The notes beneath the pieces are model-generated. The model was not told where the DNA came from. It saw nothing but the letters and a program-made list of their open reading frames with translations, and did not search any database. From CAXBNB01 sp040222275 (GTDB taxonomy: Bacteria; Bacteroidota; Bacteroidia; Cytophagales; Cyclobacteriaceae), in the NCBI GenBank assembly GCA_040222275.1, contig JAVKDJ010000099.1, positions 62,001 to 126,000 on the forward strand: a DNA stretch of 64,000 nucleotides, given 5' to 3'. Positions 1 through 8,953 of this stretch are shown here, piece by piece (position 1 is the first letter of the stretch; the number at the start of each line of letters is the position of its first letter). Made by a program: the position numbers and the translations under genes.

Positions 1-94
1 ATGTGGCCGGTGGTGGTTATAGTCATCTATCCATACGTCTACCTGTTCCCTTGGATAAATCTACATATAAGGTTCTGATACCTCAATTTCATTT

Positions 95-2545
95 TTACTT
101 TCCGACTGATGTATTGGTAGATTCAGATGGGACCGACTGTTTTTCGTTCTTAGATTTTGCACCTTTAAGCCGTGCATTAAGTTTATCAACCGTTTTTTGC
201 AAAGTCAAAACTTGTTCTTTCAGCACGTCATCCGAGTCGTCTGTTTTTAGTACAATTTTATAACAAACCAGAGCTCCTTTGAAATACTTAAACCTAGCTA
301 AATATACTTCTTTGTACATATCAAAGTCTCCCTTGTTTTTCAATATTTCATTTGCTTCCCTTGTTTTTTTGTTTGCTTCGTTTAGATAAATCTCTCCTAA
401 TTCATAATTTAGATCATAATTCTCAGGATCAACATCAAGTGCTTTTTCATAATAGCTAATAGCTTCTTCAATGTATCCGTTTTCCTCTGCTAAAGAACTA
501 AAATTAAGCAAGGCATTGTGATAATCCGGCTTTATAGCAAGAGCCTTTCTGTAAGCATTATTTGCTTCTTCTATATTTCCAGTCTCAGCTCTTAGAACAC
601 CAATATTATAATACAATTCAGGTTCATTGGGTTTTAGAATAATCCCTTCTTTTAATAATTCTAAAAATTTATTCGTGTTGCCTTTTTTAAAATATATATT
701 AGCTTCATCCGCCAATAAATCATAGTTGTCAGGATATTTCATCCTGGCTTCAATTATCAAAGAGAGCGCATTATCATAGTCTTCTTTTTCTATTAATTCC
801 ACAATTTCAATGCGGGTAGCCTTTATATATTGATTTTTATTTAAAAAATCTTCAAAAATATTGCTGGCCTTTTTTCCAGTTAACTTCTCATCCCTTTTAA
901 CCCATTGTTTGACGAGCCTGTTTGCCTCTGTATCTTTATGATTGGTCACATAGTTCCAGTCCCTGTCATTTAAAAATTTATACAATGGTGTAGATTTTTG
1001 TTTTTTTACCAATTGACTTACATCATAATAATAAATAGGCTCTGTACCGTCTCCTAAGAGTAGTTTTAATTTTGTGTCGTCATAAACATATTTCAAACGA
1101 GTATTATTTTGATACCATATTTCTTTTTTGCCCAGCTTTTGAAGGGTCCTTATCAGCATCGCATATTTGTTGTTTTCGTTTTGTTTTAAAAATTCTGCAA
1201 CAGTTTTTGTATCGTAGTGCGGGTCGCTATAATTATTTATCAAATAAAGAATGGCCTCCCAAAGTGGACTGAGTATTGCACCTGATTTGTTTGCCTCCAA
1301 AACCCTTCTAGTCCGCTCTTGCCTTTCTATATCTATAAATTTGGCCCAGTCATAAAAAAACGTTCTATTTTCATTATAATCTTCAAAATAATTGTAGAAG
1401 CCATGTTTAGTTGCCAGGTTTCCAGTAAACTCGATGATTTCTTTTGCCTGTAAATCCTCAAATTCCTTAATAAATTCTCCGTTGCGTAACCCTTTTTGAT
1501 TTTTCAAAAGCTGGTTTGTATTATGCTCTAATATTAGCTTAACCCTTTTCTTTTGGTTTGTGGCAATTTCATATTTTAAATTCTTATATTTTGAGTCTCC
1601 TTCTTTCTCTATCAGCCAGTTTAAATCATCAATTGCATAATTTTCATATTTTCTAAGTTCTTGCTCCTTGATTAAAAAGGCTTCATAATTACTGTTGGCA
1701 TATAAGACCGCACACTCTTTGTCCAGAGGTATCATTTCACTCAGATATTCACTAACGTATCTGTTTTTTGCAGCTACATTTCTAATTCTTGCCTGCTGGA
1801 TATCGTTGACGATACTTACCCCAACATCTACCAATTGACCTGTAGCAGCTTGCATGCCTTGTTGATATGCCTGTTGCCTCTCCAGCGCATTTTTATAATG
1901 TAAATCTGCGGCACTCATACTACTTCCTGTAGTGGAATTTGATGGAGAATATTCATTGTAACCATCAGAATCTGCTATTGAACTTGAGTTATTAGTATTT
2001 GAATAAGAATTGTTTGTATTACTATTTTCTATGTTTTCTTCTTTTTCGGACTCATTACTTTCCATATCAGCTATTAAAGCACGCGCCTGAGAAATAGTAT
2101 AATCGATACTACTTAAATCCCTGTCAAGTAAATCTTTACATCTGTCTGTTTTAGCATCAGGTCTTACCTTAGGGATCAATGAATTTCTTTCGCTACAAAG
2201 TTTTTTGAATAGGCTATTGCTAACTAAATTCTTTCGATGATTTTCAGCGTCAGTTATAAAGCGTTGTAATCTTTCTTTTGAAGATCTCGAATTATTATAT
2301 ATATACCATGGATGATATATATTTTCAGAATAAAAAACGGATTGGTCTGTCAAGACCTTTTCAAGTTCCCGATTAACATCTTCAAATCTCTTTTTATTTT
2401 TTACATAGTCCGGATGAGACATATATTGTGTATCACCTTTAGTAGTATCTTCAATCCAAACCTCGTTGTTATTTGATTCCTGCGCATAAATTGAAAGGCT
2501 AAAAATTGTAATAAAGAAGAGTAATACGTATTCTTTTAATTTCAT
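95..2545 (-). CDS. Secreted TPR-repeat protein of unknown function
   Basis: The 816-residue product begins with a clear Sec signal peptide ending near residue 22 (hydrophobic FFITIFSLSIYAQ). An Asn/Ser-rich low-complexity stretch lies near residues 175-195. A long charged helical middle follows. At about residues 590-730 there are at least three tandem tetratricopeptide repeats with the usual spaced Tyr/Gly/Ala pattern (for example YYNIGVLRAETGNIEEANNA). TPRs mediate protein-protein contacts; I infer a periplasmic or outer-membrane scaffold, but the partner and the N-terminal two thirds are unrecognised. It stands alone: the next feature upstream is a gene-poor stretch, and only 94 bases lie downstream before the window edge. 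The coding sequence is AT-rich compared with the core genes, consistent with an accessory origin. Confidence 0.85.
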   Translation of the reverse strand: MKLKEYVLLFFITIFSLSIYAQESNNNEVWIEDTTKGDTQYMSHPDYVKNKKRFEDVNRELEKVLTDQSVFYSENIYHPWYIYNNSRSSKERLQRFITDAENHRKNLVSNSLFKKLCSERNSLIPKVRPDAKTDRCKDLLDRDLSSIDYTISQARALIADMESNESEKEENIENSNTNNSYSNTNNSSSIADSDGYNEYSPSNSTTGSSMSAADLHYKNALERQQAYQQGMQAATGQLVDVGVSIVNDIQQARIRNVAAKNRYVSEYLSEMIPLDKECAVLYANSNYEAFLIKEQELRKYENYAIDDLNWLIEKEGDSKYKNLKYEIATNQKKRVKLILEHNTNQLLKNQKGLRNGEFIKEFEDLQAKEIIEFTGNLATKHGFYNYFEDYNENRTFFYDWAKFIDIERQERTRRVLEANKSGAILSPLWEAILYLINNYSDPHYDTKTVAEFLKQNENNKYAMLIRTLQKLGKKEIWYQNNTRLKYVYDDTKLKLLLGDGTEPIYYYDVSQLVKKQKSTPLYKFLNDRDWNYVTNHKDTEANRLVKQWVKRDEKLTGKKASNIFEDFLNKNQYIKATRIEIVELIEKEDYDNALSLIIEARMKYPDNYDLLADEANIYFKKGNTNKFLELLKEGIILKPNEPELYYNIGVLRAETGNIEEANNAYRKALAIKPDYHNALLNFSSLAEENGYIEEAISYYEKALDVDPENYDLNYELGEIYLNEANKKTREANEILKNKGDFDMYKEVYLARFKYFKGALVCYKIVLKTDDSDDVLKEQVLTLQKTVDKLNARLKGAKSKNEKQSVPSESTNTSVGK

Positions 2546-2603
2546 AAGAATAGTTTTTTAATAAAGTCCAACGCCACTGTTTGGAGCGTGGCATTTGATA
2601 AAA

Positions 2604-2960
2604 CTTAACGTTTGGTCACAAGATAGCGAAACCTGTAACTTTGATGTTACATTTCCCTTTTTATTAACAGCCAGATTGCAGGTTTTGTGGGGTTTCCAGC
2701 ATGCAGGAAAGAGTCATATAGATCAGAAATGCCATGGTTTCATACAAAATGTTCTGATTTCGTACTTTTCTTTACCCGGCGAAAATATTTCATTCCCGCT
2801 CTTCAAGCCAGTGGTTATTTTTTAATGGCAAAAAAAGCGAAACAAAAAGCCAATTGGAAAATCAATGGCGCACGGCATACACACTGCCTTTGCCAACTAC
2901 TTAAGCAAGCTTCTCTGCACATCCTGCGTTTACCGCAAGCCCACATCGCCCAGCGTTAGC
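2604..2960. repeat. Non-coding element with imperfect inverted ends
   Basis: This 357-bp stretch has no convincing gene on either strand. It begins CTTAACGTTTGG and ends CCCAGCGTTAGC, whose reverse complement GCTAACGCTGGG matches the left end at 9 of 12 positions. That is the architecture expected of a miniature mobile element or a cassette boundary. A small hairpin (GCCAC/GTGGC, 2573-2592) lies just outside the left end. The right end abuts the CHAT-domain relic at 2961. The short ORFs inside show no family resemblance. No target-site duplication was identified, so the mobile nature is an inference. Confidence 0.35.
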
Positions 2961-3125
2961 AGTCTGTGGAAGTGGATGACGAAGCTAATCAAATGCTGAT
3001 GACCAAGTTTTAGAGCGGGTCGTTAAAACAGGCAGCAATCGGGAAGCTTTTATCAATGCTCAAAAGATGATCAGGGATGAATTAAAGTCCCGTATTACTG
3101 GGGCGCTTTTGTGATGATGAATTGA
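2961..3125 (+). pseudogene. C-terminal relic of a CHAT-domain (caspase-like) protein
   Basis: Reading across frames recovers the end of a CHAT peptidase domain. SLW at 2961 is followed by VEVDDEANQMLMTKF, then in another frame RVVKTGSNREAFINAQKMI, and in a third frame YYWGAFVMMN and a TGA at 3123. CHAT domains typically end in a region of this kind: a short D-E-A/T stretch, an F-Y-R helix, an R-EAF-AQ helix and finally P-YYWGAF. At least three frameshifts separate the pieces and everything N-terminal, including the His-Cys dyad, is gone. The gene is therefore dead. CHAT proteins are common in bacterial defence loci, which suggests this strip once held another such gene. Confidence 0.6.
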
Positions 3126-3394
3126 TTATTTCGCTCAATTCTCGACTTAGACCATCAATTCCCTGAGTAGCCAATTTCCAAACCACGCCAATAATCATTG
3201 CAATTAAGACTATCACCAAGAATGTTGCACTGGTAAAAGCAATAACGTCAAGAAAAAAAACTGCCTGCTGCGCTGTATAAAACTACATATTTTTCATCCC
3301 CTATTTTTCTGGCGACTGACCACTTTCGGTATTTTACAATAAGAAAAAGTCGACCAATAAGGGAAAAAACAATATCTGCAATCAAAATATGCAT
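3082..3394 (-). pseudogene. Small membrane protein coupled to metG, broken at an A8 tract
   Basis: An ATG at 3392-3394 overlaps the metG stop by one base (TGATG), the classic layout for translational coupling. The frame runs 48 codons (MHILIADIVFSLIGRLFLIV at the N-terminus) and stops at 3248-3250. The stop follows directly from a run of eight A (eight T on the coding strand) at 3253-3260. Removing one T would keep the frame open to 3082 and give about 105 residues with a second hydrophobic segment (FLVIVLIAMIIGVVW). The last part is antisense to the CHAT relic, so the original 3' end may already be lost. It could be a real frameshift, a slippage-controlled gene, or a homopolymer sequencing error. 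No family was recognised. Confidence 0.35.
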
Positions 3395-5454
3395 CAACTC
3401 ACCATTGCGCCATTATCCGCCAAATCATTGGGCTGGATCAGCTTGAGGCTACCGTCTTCATTTTCGGCCATCAGGATCATGCCCTGGCTTTCCACACCCA
3501 TAATTTTCCTGGGGGCCAGGTTCGCCAATATGGTCACCTGCTTGCCTACCATCTCTTCTGGGCTGTAGTGCTTGGCAATACCACTTAAAATGGTGCGCTT
3601 GTCCATACCGGTATCCACCAGAAACTTTAGCAGCTTATTGGATTTAGGTACAGCCTCTGCTTCCAGAATTGTACCTACCCGGATATCCATTTTTAAAAAG
3701 TCGTCAAAAGCTATTTCTTCTTTTTGAGGGGTTACCTGGTCATTTTCCACAACAGGGTCTGGTTGTTTAAGTTTATCAATTTGTTTTTGGATCTCGTCAT
3801 CTTCTATTTTATCAAACAGCAACGTGGCTTTGTTGATGGCGTGACCAGAAGCCAGAAGGGCATTAGATCCCGCCTCATCCCATTCAATGGACTCCAGGTT
3901 GAGGAGGTTTCGAAGTTTGTCGGCAGTGCGCGGCAAGAACGGATCGGCCAGTACGGACAGGTTGGCTGCTATTTGCAATCCTATGTTCAGTATGGTAGCC
4001 GTCCTTTCTTCATCGGTTTTGATGGTTTTCCAAGGCTCGGTATCAGCTAGGTATTTGTTGCCCAACCTGGCCAGGTCTATTACGTGGCTGAGGGCTTCCC
4101 TAAACCGGAATTTATCCAGGGATTCTGATATCTTATCAGGAAAACCCTTTAGCTCATCCAATGTTTGAGTATCAATATCTTGAAGTGGCCCTGCTGCGGG
4201 TATTTTACCATCGAAAAACTTATGAGTGAGTACAACAGCCCTGTTGACAAAATTTCCGAAAATGGCCACCAGTTCGCTGTTGTTCCTGGTTTGGAAATCC
4301 TTCCAGGTAAAGTCATTGTCCTTGGTTTCAGGTGCTGTGGCACACAACACATACCGCAGCACATCTTCTTTTCCGGGGAAATCGTCGAGGTACTCATTTA
4401 ACCAAACTGCCCAATTTCTGGATGTAGAAAGCTTGTCCCCTTCGAGGTTTAGGAACTCGTTGGCGGGCACATTTTCCGGCAAAATGTATTCACCATGGGC
4501 TTGTAGTATGGCCGGAAATATAATGCAGTGAAAAACGATGTTGTCCTTTCCTATAAAATGCAGCAGACAGGCATCATCCTCTTCCTGCTCGTGTTTTTTC
4601 CAGTAATCTTCCCAGTTTTTTCCATTGTCGAGTGCCCACTGCTTGGTAGCCGATATGTAACCTATCGGGGCATCCAGCCAGACATACAGTTTTTTTCCTT
4701 CTGCTTCTTTCAGGGGCACATCTACACCCCAGTCCAGGTCCCTGGTCATGGCACGGGGCTGGAGCCCTTCTTTGAGCCATGAACTGCACTGCCCATATAC
4801 ATTGGACTTCCATTCGCCTTTTTTACCCTCTATAAGCCACTTTTCAAGCCACGGCTGGTATTTGTCCAAAGGCAGGTACCAGTGCTTGGTTGATTTCAAC
4901 ACAGGAGCCTTTCCACTAAGGGTGGATACCGGGTTGATCAGGTCGGTTGGGTTGAGGGACGAACCACATTTTTCGCATTGGTCGCCATAGGCGGCATCAT
5001 GACCGCATTTCGGGCAGGTACCTGTGATGTACCTGTCGGCCAGAAATTGCTTGAATTCTTCATCGTAATATTGCTCCGACTCTATTTCCTCAAATTCACC
5101 CTTTTCGTACAGGTTGGTAAAAAATTCCTGTGAAGTTTGGTGGTGGATATCAGCCGAAGTGCGGTGGTAGATGTCAAAAGATATTCCAAATTTTTCAAAA
5201 GTACTTTTGTTCAGTTCATGGTACTTGTTGATGATTTCTTTTGGTGTAGTTCCTTCCTTCTTCGCCTTGATGGTGATGGCCGCCCCGTGTTCATCACTGC
5301 CACAGGCATACAACACATCCTTGCCTTTCGCCCTCAAATACCTCACATATATGTCTGCGGGTAGGTAGGCTCCTGCAATGTGCCCGATATGTAATGGCCC
5401 GTTGGCATAGGGCAAAGCTGAAGTAACTGTATATCTTTTGTAATCTTTTCTCAC
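3394..5454 (-). CDS. metG: Methionyl-tRNA synthetase
   Basis: This class I aminoacyl-tRNA synthetase charges tRNA-Met in the cytoplasm. The HIGH signature is at residues 22-25. A four-cysteine zinc knuckle is at C147, C150, C160 and C163. The KMSKS loop appears as KLSTSRN. The C-terminal 110 residues form the EMAP/Trbp111-type tRNA-binding domain (DFLKMDIRVGTI and following) that promotes dimerisation. The length of 686 residues is normal for the long, zinc-containing bacterial form. It is transcribed away from the AAA/nuclease operon, and a small ORF overlaps its stop codon. Its higher GC sets it apart from both accessory flanks. Confidence 0.97.
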   Translation of the reverse strand: MRKDYKRYTVTSALPYANGPLHIGHIAGAYLPADIYVRYLRAKGKDVLYACGSDEHGAAITIKAKKEGTTPKEIINKYHELNKSTFEKFGISFDIYHRTSADIHHQTSQEFFTNLYEKGEFEEIESEQYYDEEFKQFLADRYITGTCPKCGHDAAYGDQCEKCGSSLNPTDLINPVSTLSGKAPVLKSTKHWYLPLDKYQPWLEKWLIEGKKGEWKSNVYGQCSSWLKEGLQPRAMTRDLDWGVDVPLKEAEGKKLYVWLDAPIGYISATKQWALDNGKNWEDYWKKHEQEEDDACLLHFIGKDNIVFHCIIFPAILQAHGEYILPENVPANEFLNLEGDKLSTSRNWAVWLNEYLDDFPGKEDVLRYVLCATAPETKDNDFTWKDFQTRNNSELVAIFGNFVNRAVVLTHKFFDGKIPAAGPLQDIDTQTLDELKGFPDKISESLDKFRFREALSHVIDLARLGNKYLADTEPWKTIKTDEERTATILNIGLQIAANLSVLADPFLPRTADKLRNLLNLESIEWDEAGSNALLASGHAINKATLLFDKIEDDEIQKQIDKLKQPDPVVENDQVTPQKEEIAFDDFLKMDIRVGTILEAEAVPKSNKLLKFLVDTGMDKRTILSGIAKHYSPEEMVGKQVTILANLAPRKIMGVESQGMILMAENEDGSLKLIQPNDLADNGAMVS

Positions 5455-5613
5455 GTGCTATTCTTTTTGGGGCAAAGATATAAGGATTGCTTGAAATAAA
5501 TGAGCCAACCCTTTTCCTAGAGACAATGGCCTATGTGTTTTTTTTAGATATTGAATAACAGTGACACAGTTTGGCGTACTAAGCATCCAATTTTGGATTA
5601 AATTTAAAAAAGG

Positions 5614-6744
5614 ATGGAAAACATGGACAAAAAAATAAAATCAGCAACAAATGACAAGTTTAAATTTATGACTGCAAAAATGCCGTTGAATGGCGTATTC
5701 AGTCCTTTAGGCTTTAGGCATAGAAAATATCTAAACGAGTATTCAGTATATACTGCACATTTCAATACTATTCCAAATATCATTGAAGAGATTGATATTG
5801 ATTGTAAGAAAGCACACGCATGGTTTGTCAGGAATAAAGCCGCCCTTATTCAAGACACTCATTATAACAAACTTCGCTTTAATGGAAACAGTCAACCTCA
5901 ACTTGATGATATATTTCATGTTATGAATGATGACCTTATTGTAAATTTTGACACACAAGGAAATATTGTTCGATTTATGTTTCGCTATTCTGACCCGTTA
6001 GAAATAGAGACTTTAAGAAAAGAAATCAAAAGGCACAAAAAGAGAAAAAGTAATACGTCAGAAATTTCACTCCTAGTAAATGGAAGTTCAGGGCTTGCAG
6101 TTCATTCCTTCAAAATCTCAAAACTCAAGATGAATATTACAGAAAATTACAATGATGATTTTGAGTCTATTCATCAATTGATAGTTTACAGAATGAAAAA
6201 AGTAAAGGATAAAGGGTTGGTGCTTCTTCATGGCAAGCCTGGTACAGGAAAAACATCGTACATAAGGCATCTGCTTTCATTGGTAAAAAAGAGAGTCATT
6301 TTCCTGCCGACCAGTATAGCTGGTCTAATTACCAATCCAGATTTAATCACTATTCTAACTGATTACCCAAATTCCATTTTGGTAATAGAAGATGCTGAAA
6401 ATATTATTTGCAGTAGAGAAAGTAATGAGAAGTCTGCGGTTTCTGGACTTTTAAATATTTCAGATGGGCTGCTTTCTGATTGCCTGAATATTCAAATAAT
6501 TTGTTCATTCAACACCGACATCTCTAAGGTAGATCCTGCCCTTTTAAGAAAAGGGCGTCTAATCGCTAAATATGAATTTAAAAAACTGGAGATCGACAAG
6601 GCAAATGCTCTTTCCAAAAAACTTGGTTATCATCGAAAGTATAATGATCCTGTTGCACTGACCGATATATACAATCAGGATGAAATGGACTTTAAACAAA
6701 AAGAACAATCAAGAATAGGGTTTAGAACTGAATACTTAAACTAA
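5614..6744 (+). CDS. BCS1-like AAA+ ATPase, first gene of a putative defence operon
   Basis: The 376-residue protein has a unique N-terminal region (about 1-180), then one AAA+ module. Walker A is HGKPGTGKTS (residues 206-215), Walker B is ILVIED (255-260), and an SGLLNISDGLLS segment recalls BCS1-type ATPases. The sensor and arginine-finger stretch is DPALLRKGR (307-315). The catalytic residues look intact, so it should hydrolyse ATP and probably forms a ring. The N-terminal domain is unrecognised and could be a substrate or sensor domain. It starts 159 bases upstream of nothing but metG's divergent start and is followed after 3 bases by the nuclease gene. The whole operon is visibly AT-rich (roughly 30-35% GC by eye), which suggests transfer. 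ATG codons at 5614 and 5623 are both possible starts. Confidence 0.85.
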   Translation: MENMDKKIKSATNDKFKFMTAKMPLNGVFSPLGFRHRKYLNEYSVYTAHFNTIPNIIEEIDIDCKKAHAWFVRNKAALIQDTHYNKLRFNGNSQPQLDDIFHVMNDDLIVNFDTQGNIVRFMFRYSDPLEIETLRKEIKRHKKRKSNTSEISLLVNGSSGLAVHSFKISKLKMNITENYNDDFESIHQLIVYRMKKVKDKGLVLLHGKPGTGKTSYIRHLLSLVKKRVIFLPTSIAGLITNPDLITILTDYPNSILVIEDAENIICSRESNEKSAVSGLLNISDGLLSDCLNIQIICSFNTDISKVDPALLRKGRLIAKYEFKKLEIDKANALSKKLGYHRKYNDPVALTDIYNQDEMDFKQKEQSRIGFRTEYLN

Positions 6745-6747
6745 TAA

Positions 6748-7860
6748 ATGCACATGGAAATTACAGAAATGAAACACCTGCTTGGGGAATTTAAGAAACT
6801 TCCAAAGATTGAACATAAACCTACTTATTTGGAAATCTGTAAGTATCCCGGCAGCAGGTTTGAACAAATTTGCAGCAGGTTATTAGCTTTTTATTCTGAC
6901 CCAAAAAAGCCTCATGGATTTGGTAGTTTATTTATCAATTCTCTTATTGAATGTTCTGGGGATGAGAAATTGGATTCACATTCTTTACAAGATGTGAAAG
7001 TGGTCACTGAAGATTACGCCGATGGGAATAGAATCGATTTAGTAATCTATAATGTTAGTTTCGCTATTGGTATTGAGAACAAGATTGATGCAGGTTTATA
7101 TAATGATCTTAATTCTTATAAAAAAAGAATTGACTCATATAGTGATAACAATCTCAAAATAATATTATCTCTAAATCGAATTGACAAAAAAGAAAAAAAT
7201 GCGAAAAAAATTATAGAGAATGGCTTTATCAATATAACATACTCTGATTTTTTAACAAATGTTAAATCTAAACTTGGAGAATTAGCATATCATGCTGATC
7301 AAACTTATTTTACTTATTTAATAGACTTCATGAAAACAATAAATAAAATGACTGGAGAAAACATGCCATTAGAAGAACATCACAATTATTTCGATAACAA
7401 TTTCAAATTGATCGAAAATATGCTCGAGTCATTTCAACAATATAAAGCGGATTTACTCAATAAACAGAATGAAAAGCTTGATCGACTAAAACGAAGAATG
7501 GAGGAAGAATCAAAAAGAAAATGGTGGATTTTTGGATGTCATGATTTTAATATCAAAGTTGATAAAGGAAAAATAGGTCTGGAAGGATGGTTCTTGAATA
7601 AAGACAAAATAACTTTCGACGAATTCGCAATATTTATTACCTACTGGGACATGGATGCCAGTAGCTGGCAGAAATATGAGACCCAATTCCTCAAATCCTT
7701 TCCTGGGAAAAGATTTGAAGTAATACATGACAATAGGAGTCGAAAACGAATGAAGTTTCATCATTTAAGCAATTATAGCGAGGATGATATTTTGACAAGC
7801 TTAACGGAGTGCTACAAGAAAATAGATGAAGTAGTAATGACTGTCCAAGAGGAAAATTGA
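6748..7860 (+). CDS. PD-(D/E)XK superfamily nuclease, second gene of the operon
   Basis: The 370-residue product carries a recognisable PD-(D/E)XK core. An N-terminal helix contains a conserved-type Glu (SRFEQI, near 39). D97 lies in RIDLVI, and the E-x-K pair E110/K112 lies in GIENK, followed by a helix with LNSYKKR. This arrangement matches the PDDEXK nucleases found in restriction, retron-associated and other defence settings. A charged coiled-coil region (about 225-255) links to a C-terminal domain of roughly 115 residues that is unrecognised and may select a target. It begins 3 bases after the AAA gene (ATG at 6748 or 6754), so translation is likely coupled. The natural inference is that the ATPase controls or loads this nuclease, but no experiment is implied. 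Confidence 0.8.
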   Translation: MHMEITEMKHLLGEFKKLPKIEHKPTYLEICKYPGSRFEQICSRLLAFYSDPKKPHGFGSLFINSLIECSGDEKLDSHSLQDVKVVTEDYADGNRIDLVIYNVSFAIGIENKIDAGLYNDLNSYKKRIDSYSDNNLKIILSLNRIDKKEKNAKKIIENGFINITYSDFLTNVKSKLGELAYHADQTYFTYLIDFMKTINKMTGENMPLEEHHNYFDNNFKLIENMLESFQQYKADLLNKQNEKLDRLKRRMEEESKRKWWIFGCHDFNIKVDKGKIGLEGWFLNKDKITFDEFAIFITYWDMDASSWQKYETQFLKSFPGKRFEVIHDNRSRKRMKFHHLSNYSEDDILTSLTECYKKIDEVVMTVQEEN

Positions 7861-7873
7861 CTTCAAGTAAAAA

Positions 7874-8794
7874 GTGTCAAAAAAAGCTTTCATATTAAGG
7901 TACCTACTGATCTTGAAAAAATTAAGAGCCAACCCTTATTGCTCATATGTTGAATTACGTGATTATATTTTTACTCAGATTGAATATCTTCAAATGCGAG
8001 ACGACACTCTTGAACTTAGTTTTTCGAAAAGGAATTTTTTAAGGGATAAAAAGGAAATTAGCAATCTTTTTGGTATCACAATTGAATATTCCTATTCAAT
8101 GAAGGGCTATTTTATTCAAAATTCTGAAAATGAAAATCTAAACTTTCAGAGAATGCTGGATGCATTTGATATTTTCAACTCTCTTAATCTGGCAAATGAT
8201 TTAAAACCTTATGTCCATCTTGAAAAGCAAAAACCATTGGGTACTGAAAACTTGTTCGGCCTGCTACATGCTATAAAAAACCGCTTCACGATCAGTTTTT
8301 TGTATCAGAAATTTTGGGAAGACAAGGGCACCATACGTAGGGTTGAACCTATTTTCATAAAGGAGTTTAAAAATCGTTGGTATCTTTTAGCAAAAGACAA
8401 CAAGGACAATCTGGTGAAAACTTTTGCACTTGACCGATTGGACTCCTTATCTATTTCGAACAGAATATTTAGCCCGACTAACGACTTTGACATTGAAGAT
8501 TATTTCCGTTATAGTTTCGGAATTATTGGGTCTGATGGCAATCAACCTGAAATCATTATCTTGTCCTTCTCACCATTTCAGGGAAAGTATATCAAGTCAT
8601 TACCAATACATCAAAGTCAGACTATACTTATTGATGACCATAAAGAACTAAGGATTAGCCTCAAACTCTGTATCACTCATGATCTTGTTATGGAGTTACT
8701 ATCATTTGGGAGCGATGTAAAGGTAGTTGCACCAAAAACCTTACTAAATAAAGTAAAAAAGATACATGAAGAATCAGTCAAACTTTATAAATAA
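7874..8794 (+). CDS. WYL-domain transcriptional regulator, third gene of the operon
   Basis: The 306-residue protein has an N-terminal region of helix-turn-helix type (about 1-75) and a WYL domain at about 120-200. W169-Y170-L171 lies in NRWYLLAK, with the usual preceding RRVEP and following ALDRLDSL segments. A WCX-like C-terminal extension completes the common architecture. WYL proteins sense nucleic-acid-derived ligands and often repress defence operons (BrxR/CapW type). It follows the nuclease gene after 13 bases, so it is probably cotranscribed and may autoregulate the operon. Being last rather than first differs from the usual regulator position. The codon and base composition match the two genes upstream. 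Confidence 0.85.
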   Translation: MSKKAFILRYLLILKKLRANPYCSYVELRDYIFTQIEYLQMRDDTLELSFSKRNFLRDKKEISNLFGITIEYSYSMKGYFIQNSENENLNFQRMLDAFDIFNSLNLANDLKPYVHLEKQKPLGTENLFGLLHAIKNRFTISFLYQKFWEDKGTIRRVEPIFIKEFKNRWYLLAKDNKDNLVKTFALDRLDSLSISNRIFSPTNDFDIEDYFRYSFGIIGSDGNQPEIIILSFSPFQGKYIKSLPIHQSQTILIDDHKELRISLKLCITHDLVMELLSFGSDVKVVAPKTLLNKVKKIHEESVKLYK

Positions 8795-8953
8795 TTAGCC
8801 CAGAGAAACCTAGCTGTTATTCTCTTTTCACAAAACAGCACTAAATATATAACTCCACTCCACCTGAGCTTACCCTTCGATTGATCTATTTCCTGTAGTA
8901 TTTGGTAACACATCCCATTTCTTTGTAAATTTAATAGGCCAATTATGATGTAA

